This document shows positions 32,237 to 41,363 of a stretch of 48,804 bases of DNA, piece after piece. The notes under the pieces were generated by a model. The model did not search any database and was not told where the DNA came from. It saw only the letters and a program-made list of their open reading frames with translations. Every line of letters begins with the position of its first letter. Positions within the stretch are counted from its first letter, which is position 1. This stretch comes from Oscillospiraceae bacterium (GTDB lineage: Bacteria; Bacillota_A; Clostridia; Oscillospirales; Oscillospiraceae): assembly GCA_015068175.1 (NCBI GenBank), contig SVLA01000001.1:1-48804 (forward strand). The letters are read 5' to 3'. Both the position numbers and the translations under genes were made by a program.

Positions 32237-33781
32237 ATGACAAGGCGTTTATTGTGTATGTTCCTGTGCCTGACCCTGGTGTTCGGTCTCTTTGCCTGCG
32301 ACAAGGAAGAGCCGATTGCTACCCAGCCGTCCGATTCCGGTAACGACAAGGTGGTCTCCTCCACGGGCGTTCGTGACAAGACCGAGGCCGAAAAGCTGTA
32401 CGGCGTGCTGTACGGCGGCGAGCCTTACACCCTGCGGATCGATCTGAACACCCTGATGCCCTCCGAAAACACCACCGATCCCTCCGCCAACAAGGCGGCC
32501 CAGTTGATCGCGGACAAGTTTACGGAGATGTTCCCCAACATCACCATCGAGTGGGACCGCACCAAGGGCGACGACTGGTCCTACTGGATGACCACCCAGT
32601 TGGCTTCCGAATCTGCGCCGGATATCTGCTTCCTGCAGGGCTCTCAGTATGCTGACCGCGGTTGGTTTGTCCCCCTGAACGATTACCTGGACCAGGCCAA
32701 TGTGTTTGAACCGGGCAATACGGTCTGGAGAGATATGTTCCCCGACTATGTTTGGGAGAACTATCTGTGTACTGACGCGGCGGGCAACAATGTGGCGGTG
32801 CCCCTGACGCTGTACCCCGGCACGGCCACGGCTTACTACTACAACAAGGAGATCTTCGCTGAACTGGGTCTGGAAGTGCCCACGGAGTGGGATGATTTCG
32901 TGGAAATTTGCAAGAAGATCAACGAAGCCGGCTATATCGCTGTGGCCCCCTGGAAGGATAACAAGAAGGTCAACACCGGTCTGTGGGATATTCAGTTCTC
33001 CTTGGGCCCCACCTTCTCCTATGCCCTGAAGGATCAATGGGATCTGGACGGCAGCGGCACCATGTCCCAGTATGAACTGCTGCGAGCCGCATATAACGGT
33101 GTGTTCGATCTGACCGAAGACAGCGGCGGCATGGTGATGTATGACCTGATCAAGGTGAAGTATAGCGAGATCCTTCAGGTTGGCGCCGCTGGCACCGACT
33201 ATGAGCCTCTGTGGAATGAGGGCAAGGTGGCTATGATGGAGGATGGTCTGTGGCGTCTGCCCCAGGAAAACGCCAATACGGAGCGTGAATTTGAATACGG
33301 TATGTTCCCCGTGCCCGTAGCCACCAGCGCCACTACCGACAAGGCTGCAGACGTGGAATACAAGCAGGGTGCTTACAATCCGCCCATCCATGAGTCCTAC
33401 CAGATCGTGAAGGCTACCGTGGAGCGGAAGGGCGAAGGCGCCGTGGAGGTCTGTGTGCGGTTCCTGCAGTGGCTGACCTCTTCCGACAATGTGAATCTGC
33501 TGGTCCAGGAAGGCAAGGGTGGCTTCATCGGCGCGGTGAAGGGTACCATTGTTCCTTCCGTGCTGAACGAATGGCTGCAGAACGATTTTGCCCGTCTGCC
33601 CACCAGTCAGTGGGTCATGTGGCCCACGGCCAACTCCTACCTGCGGATGTCTAAGTATTTGGAAATGTATGTCCGGGATATGATCACCAAAGAGGAATTC
33701 ATCGAAGGATATAACAAAGAACTGGAAGAAGGCGTCAAAGGCCAGATCGATGGTCTGGGTATTGATGCCGGCGGCTGGTAA
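32237..33781 (+). CDS. Extracellular solute-binding lipoprotein of the sugar ABC importer
   Basis: This 514-residue binding protein has a lipobox at LFAC (Cys21) and the family-1 fold: QLIADKFTEMFPNITIEW, APDICFLQGSQYAD, AVPLTLYPGTATAYYYNKEIFAELGLEVPTEWDDF and MMEDGLW. At 514 residues it is longer than many CUT1 binding proteins. It starts behind AAGGAG, 18 bases after the permease. It delivers the imported glycan to the permeases. Confidence 0.93.
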   Translation: MTRRLLCMFLCLTLVFGLFACDKEEPIATQPSDSGNDKVVSSTGVRDKTEAEKLYGVLYGGEPYTLRIDLNTLMPSENTTDPSANKAAQLIADKFTEMFPNITIEWDRTKGDDWSYWMTTQLASESAPDICFLQGSQYADRGWFVPLNDYLDQANVFEPGNTVWRDMFPDYVWENYLCTDAAGNNVAVPLTLYPGTATAYYYNKEIFAELGLEVPTEWDDFVEICKKINEAGYIAVAPWKDNKKVNTGLWDIQFSLGPTFSYALKDQWDLDGSGTMSQYELLRAAYNGVFDLTEDSGGMVMYDLIKVKYSEILQVGAAGTDYEPLWNEGKVAMMEDGLWRLPQENANTEREFEYGMFPVPVATSATTDKAADVEYKQGAYNPPIHESYQIVKATVERKGEGAVEVCVRFLQWLTSSDNVNLLVQEGKGGFIGAVKGTIVPSVLNEWLQNDFARLPTSQWVMWPTANSYLRMSKYLEMYVRDMITKEEFIEGYNKELEEGVKGQIDGLGIDAGGW

Positions 33782-33793
33782 GGAGGTCTGTTT

Positions 33794-35314
33794 ATGAAGA
33801 AAATGAATCGCTTGATTGCCATGATCCTGTGCGTGACGCTGACGATGTGCGGCGCGGTGGGATGTGTCGATCCTGGTAATACCACACCTACGGAGGGTAC
33901 CGACATGACAACGCAGCCCACGACCCAACCTACCCTGGAACCCACGGTCCCCACGGACCCCACTTTGGAGCCCACGGTCCCCGCGGATCCCACGGATCCC
34001 ACCGCCGCGCCCACCGTTCCCACGGTTGCACCTACAGAACCCACCGCGGCACCTACGGATCCTACGGTGGCTCCCACGGAACCGAAGCCTACGGATCCGA
34101 AACCCACCGAACCCAAGCCTACCGAACCCAAACCCACCGAACCGGAAAAGCAGGGTTATCTTTCTGAGAGTGACACCACCGTCGAGCCGGTCCGCACCCT
34201 GGAAGAGATCCTTGCCGGCCTGTCCGCGGAGGATCTGGCCTGCGATCAATACGATCTGGAAAAATATCTGCAGCCCTACTGGCAGGGCAATATCGTTTAT
34301 AACGAGTCCCTCACATTCTACCGTGATCAGTCCGGCCGGGCCGTGGCACCGCTGCTGTTTGACGCGGCCAAGATCCTGTCTGTGAAGAGTTCGGATCTGA
34401 AGACCACCTATGTGGAAGGCGTGGATTACATCGTCGAGGACGGCATGCTGGTGCTGACCGCCAATTCCACCATTCCTTGCTTCAACTACAGCGATCTGTA
34501 TTTTTCCCAGGAGAAGGCTGGCTGGAGTTGGGCCCTGAAGAAGGGCGGATTTACCCTCTTCCAGGAAGGCATCTATTTCCACCAGCGCCAGGTGGCGGTC
34601 ACCTATCTGCACACCCAGCCCTGGACCGGCTACAAGCCTGCTTATCAGGGAAGTATGCTGCCGAAGATCATCAGCAAGCTGGAAGCCGGCGAGGATGTGA
34701 CCATCGTTTATCTGGGCGACTCCATCACCAAGGGCGGTAATGCCTCCGGTATGTTCGGCGCGGCACCCAATATGCCCATCTGGACCGAAATGGTCACCAC
34801 CATGCTGAAGCTCGCCTATCCCAATGCCAAGATCTCCACCTATTCCGCTTCCGAAAACGGCGCCACCACGGAGCAGGCCCTGAAGAATCTGCGCCAGTTG
34901 TGCAGCAATCACAAGCCGGATCTGGTCATCATCGGCTTCGGCATGAACGACGGTTCCGATTCCAAGATCACGCCGGAGCGTTTCCAGTCCAATATTGAAA
35001 GCATCATGCAGATGAACGATCTGCTCACCGGCAAATCCTGCGATTATCTGCTGCTGTCCACCACTCTGCCCAACCAGGAAGTCAAGCTGGGTGATGCCAA
35101 TACCCAGGGAGAGCATGCGGCCAAGCTCTTTGAACTGGAGAAGCGGGGCACCGCCACCACCGGCGGCGTGGTGGTTGCGGATATGACCGCCATCCATTCT
35201 TACATGCTGCAGAGCAAGCGGTTTATTGATATGACCGCCAACAACATCAACCATCCCAACGATTTCCTGGTGCGGGCCTATGCCCAGGCTGTTTGCGCCA
35301 TGCTGATCGAGTGA
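33794..35314 (+). CDS. SGNH/GDSL-type esterase lipoprotein
   Basis: This 506-residue exported protein has a lipobox GAVGC (Cys24) and a long PTxPT linker to about 118. A beta-type domain (about 125-295) precedes the SGNH hydrolase domain (about 300-506). Block I is YLGDSIT with Ser310, block III GFGMND with Asn385, and block V has His487 in NNINHPND. The usual Asp three residues before that His is Asn484, so the triad is altered or another Asp serves. Members often remove acetyl groups from sugars. It is the last gene of the operon, 12 bases after the binding protein and starting behind AAGGAGG, with a strong terminator after it. Confidence 0.85.
   Translation: MKKMNRLIAMILCVTLTMCGAVGCVDPGNTTPTEGTDMTTQPTTQPTLEPTVPTDPTLEPTVPADPTDPTAAPTVPTVAPTEPTAAPTDPTVAPTEPKPTDPKPTEPKPTEPKPTEPEKQGYLSESDTTVEPVRTLEEILAGLSAEDLACDQYDLEKYLQPYWQGNIVYNESLTFYRDQSGRAVAPLLFDAAKILSVKSSDLKTTYVEGVDYIVEDGMLVLTANSTIPCFNYSDLYFSQEKAGWSWALKKGGFTLFQEGIYFHQRQVAVTYLHTQPWTGYKPAYQGSMLPKIISKLEAGEDVTIVYLGDSITKGGNASGMFGAAPNMPIWTEMVTTMLKLAYPNAKISTYSASENGATTEQALKNLRQLCSNHKPDLVIIGFGMNDGSDSKITPERFQSNIESIMQMNDLLTGKSCDYLLLSTTLPNQEVKLGDANTQGEHAAKLFELEKRGTATTGGVVVADMTAIHSYMLQSKRFIDMTANNINHPNDFLVRAYAQAVCAMLIE
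33911..34146 (+). repeat. Low-complexity Pro/Thr linker repeat
   Basis: Repeated CCCACGGATCCC/ACCGAACCC-type units encode PTxPT and KPTEP steps between the lipid anchor and the esterase. The length may vary by slippage. Confidence 0.8.
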
Positions 35315-35330
35315 TCGTTCCGGAACACAC

Positions 35331-35368
35331 AAAACGTCCATTGCCTGGTCCGGGCGATGGACGTTTTT
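35331..35368 (+). terminator. Intrinsic terminator closing the import operon
   Basis: AAAACGTCCATTGCC pairs with GGCGATGGACGTTTT (one wobble) in a 15-bp stem, followed by T residues. It starts 16 bases after the stop. Confidence 0.92.
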
Positions 35369-35413
35369 GCAGAAAGACCTTGGAAATTGATTGATATATG
35401 TCACAAATTAATA

Positions 35414-35442
35414 TTCCTATGGTCTGAGAAGTGTGTTACAAT
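35414..35442 (+). promoter_or_regulatory. Promoter of the GH78 gene
   Basis: TACAAT (35437-35442) is a good -10 box; TTCCTA (35414-35419) is a weak -35 at 17 bases. The leader (about 77 bases) contains a small stem near 35465-35486. Confidence 0.45.
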
Positions 35443-35525
35443 GGATCTATACCAATATTCACCTGCGGGCAGCCGAGCGGCTCCGCATCTGTTTCGGATA
35501 CTGAAAATAGAAGGAGAAACTGGTT

Positions 35526-37670
35526 ATGAATACATTTTTCAAAAATGCGACCCCCGTATGGCTGGAAGGCCTGGAAAAAGAGCGGAATATTACCGCCGGC
35601 CTGTACACCGAGATCGACGGCGCCGCCGGGAAGGCCATGCTGTCCGTGGCCACCTCCGGTTTTTACCGGGTATTTATCAACGGCCGCTTCGTGACCTACG
35701 GTCCGGCCCGGTGCGCCCATGGTTTTTTCCGGGTGGATCGGCTGGAATTGGAGCTGGAGCCGGGGAAGAACCATATTGCCCTGGAAGTGGTGGGTTACTA
35801 TCTTAACGGCTTCGCCTGCCTGCTGCAGCCCAGCTTTATCCAGGCGGAACTGGTGGCGGCGGGAGAAGTTTGCGCCGCCACGGGCGACAAGGGTTTTACC
35901 ACATACCGCCTGACCGAGCGGATTCGGAAAATGCAGCGCTACAGCTATCAGCGCCCCATGAGCGAAAGCTATCGCCTCAGCGCAGGGGTCCATGACTGGC
36001 GCCTGGGCGGTTCTTCGGCAACGGCCCTTCCCTGGCGGATGGACAAGACCGGGGAAAAGGAACTCATCAACCGTGGCATCGCGCCCTTCTTCTTCCCGGT
36101 ATGCAGCGCATCCCGGAAGGTGTCCGAAGGAACCTTTGTGACCGGCGTGATCCCGGAAAACTATAAGCGTGACCGCTCCCTGCGGGAGATCGGCGATCCG
36201 GGCAGCGGCATCATTTGGGGCTGGCGCCAGGAAGAGCTGGAGCTTCACCTCAGCGATGAGGTCCAGGAGTGGCAGGTCACCGCCTTGACGGAAGCCGCCG
36301 ACACGGATCCCAAACAGACCAAGCTGACCGGGGGCCGGTTTACCATCCTGGCGCTGCCTTGCGAGAAGACCGGTTTTATCTGCCTGGACCTGGTTTGTAC
36401 CGAGGCCGGCACCATTTATCTGGCTTACGATGAGACCCTGCGGCCCAATGGCGACGTGGATCCTTTGAGCATGGAATGCATGAACGCCATCCGCCTGGAT
36501 GTGACGCCGGGTACCTACTCCTTCCAATCCATGGAACCCTACGGCTTCCAGTTTATCAAGCTGGCCTGCACGGCAGGCGCGTTCACGGTGGAAAATGTCC
36601 ATGTTCGGGAGCTGATCTGCCCCCAGCCCATCACCGCGGCCTATGAAGGCGACGATCCGGAGCTGGCGCTGGTATTTGATGCGGCGGTGGAGACCTTCCG
36701 GCAGAATGCGGTGGACGTATTTATGGATTGCCCCACCCGGGAACGGGCCGGCTGGCTCTGCGACAGCTTCTTCACGGCCCGCAGCGAGTGGGCCCTGACG
36801 GGGGACAATGTGATCGAGCGGGCATTTTTGGAGAATTACCGCCTGCCTGCGGGCTTTGATTTCCTGCCGGAGGGCATGATCCCCATGTGCTACCCGGCGG
36901 ACACCCTGGACCGGCAGTTCATCCCTAACTGGGCCATGTGGTTTGTGCTGCAGTTGGAGGACCATGTCCGGCGTAACGGTGACCGGGCTTTTGCCGAACC
37001 CTTCCGGGACCGCGTGTACGGCCTGGTGCGGTATTTTGCCGGCTTTGAGAACGAGGACGGCCTGCTGGAGAAGCTGGAAAGCTGGGTGTTCCTGGAGTGG
37101 TCCCGGGCCAATCAGTTGGTCCAGGATATCAATTTCCCCAGCAACATGATGTACGCCCGGATGCTGAAGGCGGTCTCTGCTCTCTATGACGATCCCGCCC
37201 TGACCGAGAAGGCGGAGCGGCTCATGGCCTGCATCCGTCAGCGGTCCTTCAACGGCCAATTCTTTACGGACAATGAAGTGTATCAGGACGGCAAGCCTGT
37301 TTCCTCCGGCGAAAGCACGGAAACCTGCCAGTATTATGCCTTCTTTACGGGGACGGCCACGCCGGAAACCTATCCCGAACTGTGGCAGACGATGCTGAAG
37401 GACTTCGGTCCCAAGCGTGTGGAGCAGGGTCTGTGGCCCCAGATCTGGCCCAGCAATGCCTTTATCGGCAATTATCTGCGGCTGGAACTGCTGCTGCAGC
37501 AGGGTGAATACGACCAGCTTATCGAGGAATGCCGGGGGTACTTCGCCTATATGGCCCGGCGTACCGGCACCCTTTGGGAAAACAACACGGATTACGCAAG
37601 CTGCAACCACGGCTTTGCATCTTATGCCGCCGTGTTCATCCTGGAAGCGGAGAAGCATATGAACCGGTGA
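35526..37670 (+). CDS. GH78 alpha-L-rhamnosidase-type enzyme
   Basis: This 714-residue cytoplasmic enzyme probably releases L-rhamnose from glycans or glycosides. N-terminal beta domains fill about 1-365, including a sugar-binding-like part (YRVFINGRFVTYGPARCAHGF) as in GH78. The six-hairpin catalytic domain begins near 370; VFMDCPTRERAGWLCDSFF (398-416) is the family motif, with Glu406 as likely general acid and Asp413 nearby. TETCQYYAFFTGTAT and GTLWENNTDYASCNHGFAS are other conserved barrel segments. It starts behind GAAGGAG. It is a single-gene unit with its own promoter. At 714 residues it is shorter than many GH78 proteins, so it may have fewer accessory modules. Confidence 0.88.
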   Translation: MNTFFKNATPVWLEGLEKERNITAGLYTEIDGAAGKAMLSVATSGFYRVFINGRFVTYGPARCAHGFFRVDRLELELEPGKNHIALEVVGYYLNGFACLLQPSFIQAELVAAGEVCAATGDKGFTTYRLTERIRKMQRYSYQRPMSESYRLSAGVHDWRLGGSSATALPWRMDKTGEKELINRGIAPFFFPVCSASRKVSEGTFVTGVIPENYKRDRSLREIGDPGSGIIWGWRQEELELHLSDEVQEWQVTALTEAADTDPKQTKLTGGRFTILALPCEKTGFICLDLVCTEAGTIYLAYDETLRPNGDVDPLSMECMNAIRLDVTPGTYSFQSMEPYGFQFIKLACTAGAFTVENVHVRELICPQPITAAYEGDDPELALVFDAAVETFRQNAVDVFMDCPTRERAGWLCDSFFTARSEWALTGDNVIERAFLENYRLPAGFDFLPEGMIPMCYPADTLDRQFIPNWAMWFVLQLEDHVRRNGDRAFAEPFRDRVYGLVRYFAGFENEDGLLEKLESWVFLEWSRANQLVQDINFPSNMMYARMLKAVSALYDDPALTEKAERLMACIRQRSFNGQFFTDNEVYQDGKPVSSGESTETCQYYAFFTGTATPETYPELWQTMLKDFGPKRVEQGLWPQIWPSNAFIGNYLRLELLLQQGEYDQLIEECRGYFAYMARRTGTLWENNTDYASCNHGFASYAAVFILEAEKHMNR

Positions 37671-37748
37671 TAAATAAAATATCAGGAAATTCTTTCTGCC
37701 AACACCGGGGCAGGATCCCCCCATGAGGAAAAGAACCTTCTGTGACGG

Positions 37749-37754
37749 TATAAT
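37749..37754 (+). promoter_or_regulatory. -10 box for the TerD-domain gene
   Basis: A perfect TATAAT lies 82 bases before the start. No convincing -35 box is seen at 17 bases, so an activator or weak promoter is possible. Confidence 0.4.
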
Positions 37755-37836
37755 GTCATTGTGAAAAGCTTGATTTTGCGTACCCGGAGTCTATGAAGAA
37801 ATCAGAAAACCCTCCGGGGCATAAGGGAGGAACAAT

Positions 37837-38763
37837 ATGGAAGGAACGAAATTTTTGAAGGCCCGATGCCGAAAGACCGGTCTGTATTTCGGTCTGGAGA
37901 TCCTGAAGGTGGGCAGTAAGTGGAAAGTGGTCAATATGATCCGGCTGTCCGACGAGGAAGCGAAGCTGATCTCCTCCGAGATCAAGCAGACCGCCTTTGA
38001 CACCAACGAGAATCTGCTGGCCTGCACCAAGTGCGGCAGCCGGCGGGTGGGCGGCTGTACCTGCGCCCAAAAGTCTCTGCGCTGTTCGCCCACCATGGAT
38101 TATGCCTTCGGCTGTGTTTACTGCAAGGAATTGCAGATCGACTACTCCCTGCCCACCCGTGCGGATGTGGGCGCCCGGGAAGGGGGCACGGTGAAGCTGT
38201 CCCAGGGCCAGGAGGTCAAGATCCGCTATGCCGACGACCGCCCCTTGAGCAAGATCCTGGTGGGCGTAGGCTGGGACCCGGCCAGACGGGGCGCGGATAT
38301 CGACGTGGACTCCTCGGTGGTGGTCATGGCCCCCGGCGGCCGCCAGCGGGAATTGGTCTATTTCGCGGACAAACGGCATAATTCCGGCTGTGTCATCCAT
38401 CACGGCGACAATTTGACCGGACAGAACATGACCCAGGGCGACGATGAAAACATCTCCGTGTTCCTGGATAAGGTTCCCCTCAACCGGGACCGGCTGGTGT
38501 TCGTGCTGAATATTTACCGGTGCGCCCAAAGACATCAGACCATGGGCATCATCCGGAATCTGTACATCCGTCTTTACGATCCCGATTCCGGCACGGCGCT
38601 GGTGGAATACCGGGTGGAGGGTAATTTCAGCGCCGATACCGCCCTGGTCATCGGCATGGCCCAGCGGAAAAACGGCGCTTGGGTGTTCAAGGCCATCGGA
38701 CGGGGCAGCAAGGCCCGGACAGTCCAGGAACTGGCCGACGAATGCGCCCACCATTACAGCTAA
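37837..38763 (+). CDS. Zinc-ribbon-like plus TerD-domain protein
   Basis: This 308-residue protein starts behind AAGGGAGG. A Cys-rich segment at about 63-97 (CTKCGSRRVGGCTC, then CVYCKEL) could bind zinc. The C-terminal TerD/stress domain (about 112-300) shows the family landmarks SKILVGVGWDP, ADIDVDSSVVVM, ELVYFADK, CVIHHGDNLTG, DDENISVFLDKVP and AALVIGMAQRKNG-like TALVIGMAQRKNGAWVF. TerD proteins bind calcium and link to stress and tellurite or phage resistance. The zinc-ribbon combination is less usual. It stands alone among sugar genes and its role here is unknown. Confidence 0.85.
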   Translation: MEGTKFLKARCRKTGLYFGLEILKVGSKWKVVNMIRLSDEEAKLISSEIKQTAFDTNENLLACTKCGSRRVGGCTCAQKSLRCSPTMDYAFGCVYCKELQIDYSLPTRADVGAREGGTVKLSQGQEVKIRYADDRPLSKILVGVGWDPARRGADIDVDSSVVVMAPGGRQRELVYFADKRHNSGCVIHHGDNLTGQNMTQGDDENISVFLDKVPLNRDRLVFVLNIYRCAQRHQTMGIIRNLYIRLYDPDSGTALVEYRVEGNFSADTALVIGMAQRKNGAWVFKAIGRGSKARTVQELADECAHHYS

Positions 38764-38811
38764 GAAAAAACAGAGCGGCAGGGCCCACCGTGACCCTGCC
38801 GTTTCCTTATT
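38764..38811. terminator. Bidirectional terminator between convergent genes
   Basis: CGGCAGGG and CCCTGCCG form an 8-bp stem (38776-38801). A-rich sequence before it and TTTCCTTATT after it provide T-tracts for both strands. Confidence 0.7.
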
Positions 38812-39643
38812 GCTTTCTGCGGTAAGCGCCGGGGGAGAGCCCCACATGGGCGGAAAATACGGCGATGAAGTAATTGTAATCGGTGAAGCCGCATTGCATG
38901 GCCACATCTACGATCCGCATTTGCCGATGCTCCAGCAGGAGCCGCTTGGCCTTCTCCAGACGCAGGGCCCGGATATGCTCCGCAATGCCGCAGCCGTAGA
39001 GTTGGTTGGACAGCTTGTAGAGCTTACTGCGGCCAATGAAAAATTCCCGGCAGAGGGAGGCGGCGGAAATATCCTCGCAGAAATGGGCCCGGATGTAGGC
39101 GTCCAGTTTGGAAGCCAGGGTGCCTTCCTGCAGCGTGGCCATCCGCTGCATCACCAGGAAGGAAGCGGTGGCGTGGAGGATCTGGGCGGCGGAGAGTATG
39201 TACTCATCCGTGACCTGGGGGCAATCTTTCAGGGCCCGGCGGAGATCTTCGGGGTCCACGGGATAATTGGCGCAGCATTCTTGGATGACCCGCCAGCCGG
39301 CATCCTCGCTTTCATAGGCAAAAATGTGGCCGAAAAAGAGGTACCCCACCAGAGCGTTGTCCACCCACAGGGGCATGATGGCCTCCGTCAGGCCGGCGTG
39401 ACAGCGGTAAATGTAGGCGCTGGCCCGACGGGACGCGGCGGCGCAGGCGGCCCGGTCACATTCGGCGCAGGCCCGGCGTCCCTCCGGGGTGCTGCGGATG
39501 AGCTGGCAGAAGGGGGCGCAGTTTTCGGGATAGGAGACCAATTCCGCCAGGTTGCTGTCGAACACCGTGATGCGGATACCGGCGATGCGGTAAAAATCCT
39601 TCAGTAATCCCTGCAATTGTTCGATGTTAAATACGGAAACCAT
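38807..39643 (-). CDS. AraC-family regulator with PocR-type sensor domain
   Basis: This 278-residue regulator starts at 39643, where GGAGG precedes MVSVFNIEQLQ; the upstream in-frame ATG would overlap that site. Residues about 5-160 are a PocR-like ligand domain with a Cys-rich signature (CAPFCQLIR, RRACAECDRAACAAA, YRCHAGLTEAIMPL). The C-terminal AraC HTH pair occupies about 178-278 (ISAASLCREFFIGRSKLYKL, IVDVAMQCGFTDYNYFIAVF, GLSPGAYRR). It is divergent from the FucI-like isomerase gene, which it probably activates in response to a small sugar or alcohol. The ligand is unknown. Confidence 0.88.
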   Translation of the reverse strand: MVSVFNIEQLQGLLKDFYRIAGIRITVFDSNLAELVSYPENCAPFCQLIRSTPEGRRACAECDRAACAAASRRASAYIYRCHAGLTEAIMPLWVDNALVGYLFFGHIFAYESEDAGWRVIQECCANYPVDPEDLRRALKDCPQVTDEYILSAAQILHATASFLVMQRMATLQEGTLASKLDAYIRAHFCEDISAASLCREFFIGRSKLYKLSNQLYGCGIAEHIRALRLEKAKRLLLEHRQMRIVDVAMQCGFTDYNYFIAVFSAHVGLSPGAYRRKQ

Positions 39644-39680
39644 AGAAACCTCCGCAAATTGCACAAAAATCTACATTGAT

Positions 39681-39708
39681 ATTGTAACACATCCGCGGTC
39701 AAATTCAA
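39681..39708 (-). promoter_or_regulatory. Promoter of the PocR-AraC regulator gene
   Basis: Minus strand TTGAAT (39703-39708), 16-base spacer, TACAAT (39681-39686), about 38 bases before the start. Confidence 0.6.
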
Positions 39709-39805
39709 AGTATTTTATACAGTTTTCTATATCTCTTTTTTTCGCTCCTCCTTAAAATGGTATCAGAAGAATATTACGCCCACAGCCAATAAGGAGGAAA
39801 ACATT

Positions 39806-41206
39806 ATGAAAAAAATGACATTTGCCCTTTGCTTCTGCAACCGCGGCTTTATGCCCGGCGAACTGATCTACGGCGCCCGGGAGGACATGGTCAAAGCGGT
39901 GACTGCCGCCGGCTATGACTACATCATGATGGATGCCGAGCTGACCCGCTACGGCGGCGTGGAGACCCGGGATGAGGGCCGTCTGTACGCCAAGTGGCTG
40001 GCCGAGCATAAAGGCCAGTACGATGGCGTCATCTTCTCCATGCCCATTTTTGCCGACGAAAACGGCGCCATCACCGCTCTGCAGGATGCCGGTGTACCCA
40101 TTCTGATGCAGGCTTACCCCGATGAGATCGGCAAGATGGACTTCCAGCATCGCCGGGATGCTTACTGCGGTAAGTTCTCCGTCACCGACGTGTTCTGCCA
40201 GTACAATGTGCCCTTCACCGTCCTGAAGCCCCATGTGGTCCACCCCCTGAGCGACAAATTCCAGGAAAACCTCCGGGACTTCGCCGCCATCTGCCGGGTG
40301 GTCAATGGCATGAAGCGGTTCAATCTGGGCTGCATCGGCGCCCGTACCACCGCCTTCAAGACCGTCCGCTTTGATGAGATCGCCATGCAGAAGCACGGCA
40401 TCAATGTGGAGTCCTTCGATCTGTCCGAACTGTTCGCTAAGGTGGGCGAAAAGAAGGACGACGATCCCGTGGTCCTGGCCAAGCTGGAACACCTGAAAAA
40501 TTACACCGATTTCAGCAGAGTGCCCGCCTCCAACGCCCTGACCCTGGCCAAGGTCTCCGTGGTCATCGACGAGTACATCGAGGAATACCACCTGGATGCC
40601 CTGGCGCTGCGCTGCTGGGATGAGATGGAGACTTACCTGCGGGTATGCCCCTGCGTGTTGCTGTCTGAACTGAATGACCGGGGCATCGTGGCCTCCTGCG
40701 AGATCGATATGTGCTCCGCCATCACCATGCGGGCCATGAGCCTGGCCTCCGAGGGCGCCACCGCCGTTCTGGACTGGAACAACAACTACGGCGACGACGA
40801 GAACAAGGTGATCCTGTTCCATTGCGGCCCCGTGGCCCAGAGCCTGATGGCCGGCTGCGGCACCGTCACCGAGCATAAGATGTTCGCCAAGAATGATCCC
40901 GGCAGCGGCTGGGGCTGCAACGAGGGCCGCATCAAGCCTATGCCCATCACCATCTCCAACTGCCAGACCAAGGACGGCAAGATCATCATCTACGCCAGCG
41001 AAGCCAAGTTTACCGAGGATCCCATCGAGGCCGAGTTCTTCGGCTGCGGCGGCGTTGCCGAGATCGATGACCTGCAGAATAAGCTGATCCGGCTGGCCCG
41101 TGGCGGCTTCAAGCATCACACCGCCATCTGCGAAGGCCACTATAAGGAGGTGCTGAAGGAAGCCTTCACCACCTACCTCCACTACGATTGGGTCGAGATC
41201 GACTGA
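39806..41206 (+). CDS. L-fucose/L-arabinose isomerase-family protein
   Basis: This 466-residue cytoplasmic protein resembles the FucI/AraA isomerase fold. The N-terminal half (DGVIFSMPIFADENGAITAL, GVPILMQAYPDEIGKM) is Rossmann-like. The core shows DALALRCWDEMETY, CVLLSELNDRGIVASCEID (298-301 region, Glu299 and Asp301) and ILFHCGPVA (His339), where family members place metal ligands. A C-terminal beta part reads IIIYASEAKFTED. It starts behind AAGGAGG and is divergent from a PocR-AraC regulator. It probably interconverts an aldose and ketose released by the local glycosidases, then passed to PfkB kinases. Fucose, rhamnose-like or other sugar specificity cannot be told. Confidence 0.82.
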   Translation: MKKMTFALCFCNRGFMPGELIYGAREDMVKAVTAAGYDYIMMDAELTRYGGVETRDEGRLYAKWLAEHKGQYDGVIFSMPIFADENGAITALQDAGVPILMQAYPDEIGKMDFQHRRDAYCGKFSVTDVFCQYNVPFTVLKPHVVHPLSDKFQENLRDFAAICRVVNGMKRFNLGCIGARTTAFKTVRFDEIAMQKHGINVESFDLSELFAKVGEKKDDDPVVLAKLEHLKNYTDFSRVPASNALTLAKVSVVIDEYIEEYHLDALALRCWDEMETYLRVCPCVLLSELNDRGIVASCEIDMCSAITMRAMSLASEGATAVLDWNNNYGDDENKVILFHCGPVAQSLMAGCGTVTEHKMFAKNDPGSGWGCNEGRIKPMPITISNCQTKDGKIIIYASEAKFTEDPIEAEFFGCGGVAEIDDLQNKLIRLARGGFKHHTAICEGHYKEVLKEAFTTYLHYDWVEID

Positions 41207-41220
41207 TCCTCCAAATCCCC

Positions 41221-41264
41221 CCCCCGGTGCCGGTCCAACCGGCACCGGGGGTTGTGTATTTTTT
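41221..41264 (+). terminator. Intrinsic terminator after the isomerase gene
   Basis: CCCCCGGTGCCGGT / ACCGGCACCGGGGG forms a perfect 14-bp stem with a 3-nt loop, followed by TTGTGTATTTTTT. Confidence 0.92.
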
Positions 41265-41306
41265 AGGCGAAAAACAAAAGGATCTTGCTCTGTTCGGAAA
41301 AAGCAC

Positions 41307-41336
41307 TTGACAATCCTTTTCCTTTTCCGCGATAAT
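41307..41336 (+). promoter_or_regulatory. Strong vegetative promoter of the GH1 operon
   Basis: Perfect TTGACA (41307-41312), 18-base spacer, GATAAT (41331-41336), 28 bases before the start. It shows that the in-frame codons ahead of 41364 are not the start. Confidence 0.85.
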
Positions 41337-41363
41337 AAACAAAAAACGGAAAGGACCGTGACC

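Noticed and set aside
32249..35404. Very long open frame of about 1050 codons on the minus strand
   Set aside because: It lies opposite two well-supported genes (binding protein and SGNH lipoprotein), has no ribosome site, and contains Gly/Arg-rich stretches that mirror the PT linker. It results from codon bias.
37671..37836. GGGG-loop-CCCC hairpin after the GH78 gene as terminator
   Set aside because: Only 4 paired bases and no T-run.
39721..39805. TAAAAT at 39753 as promoter of the isomerase gene
   Set aside because: No acceptable -35 box at 16-18 bases. The gene may rely on the AraC-type activator, so no promoter was called.
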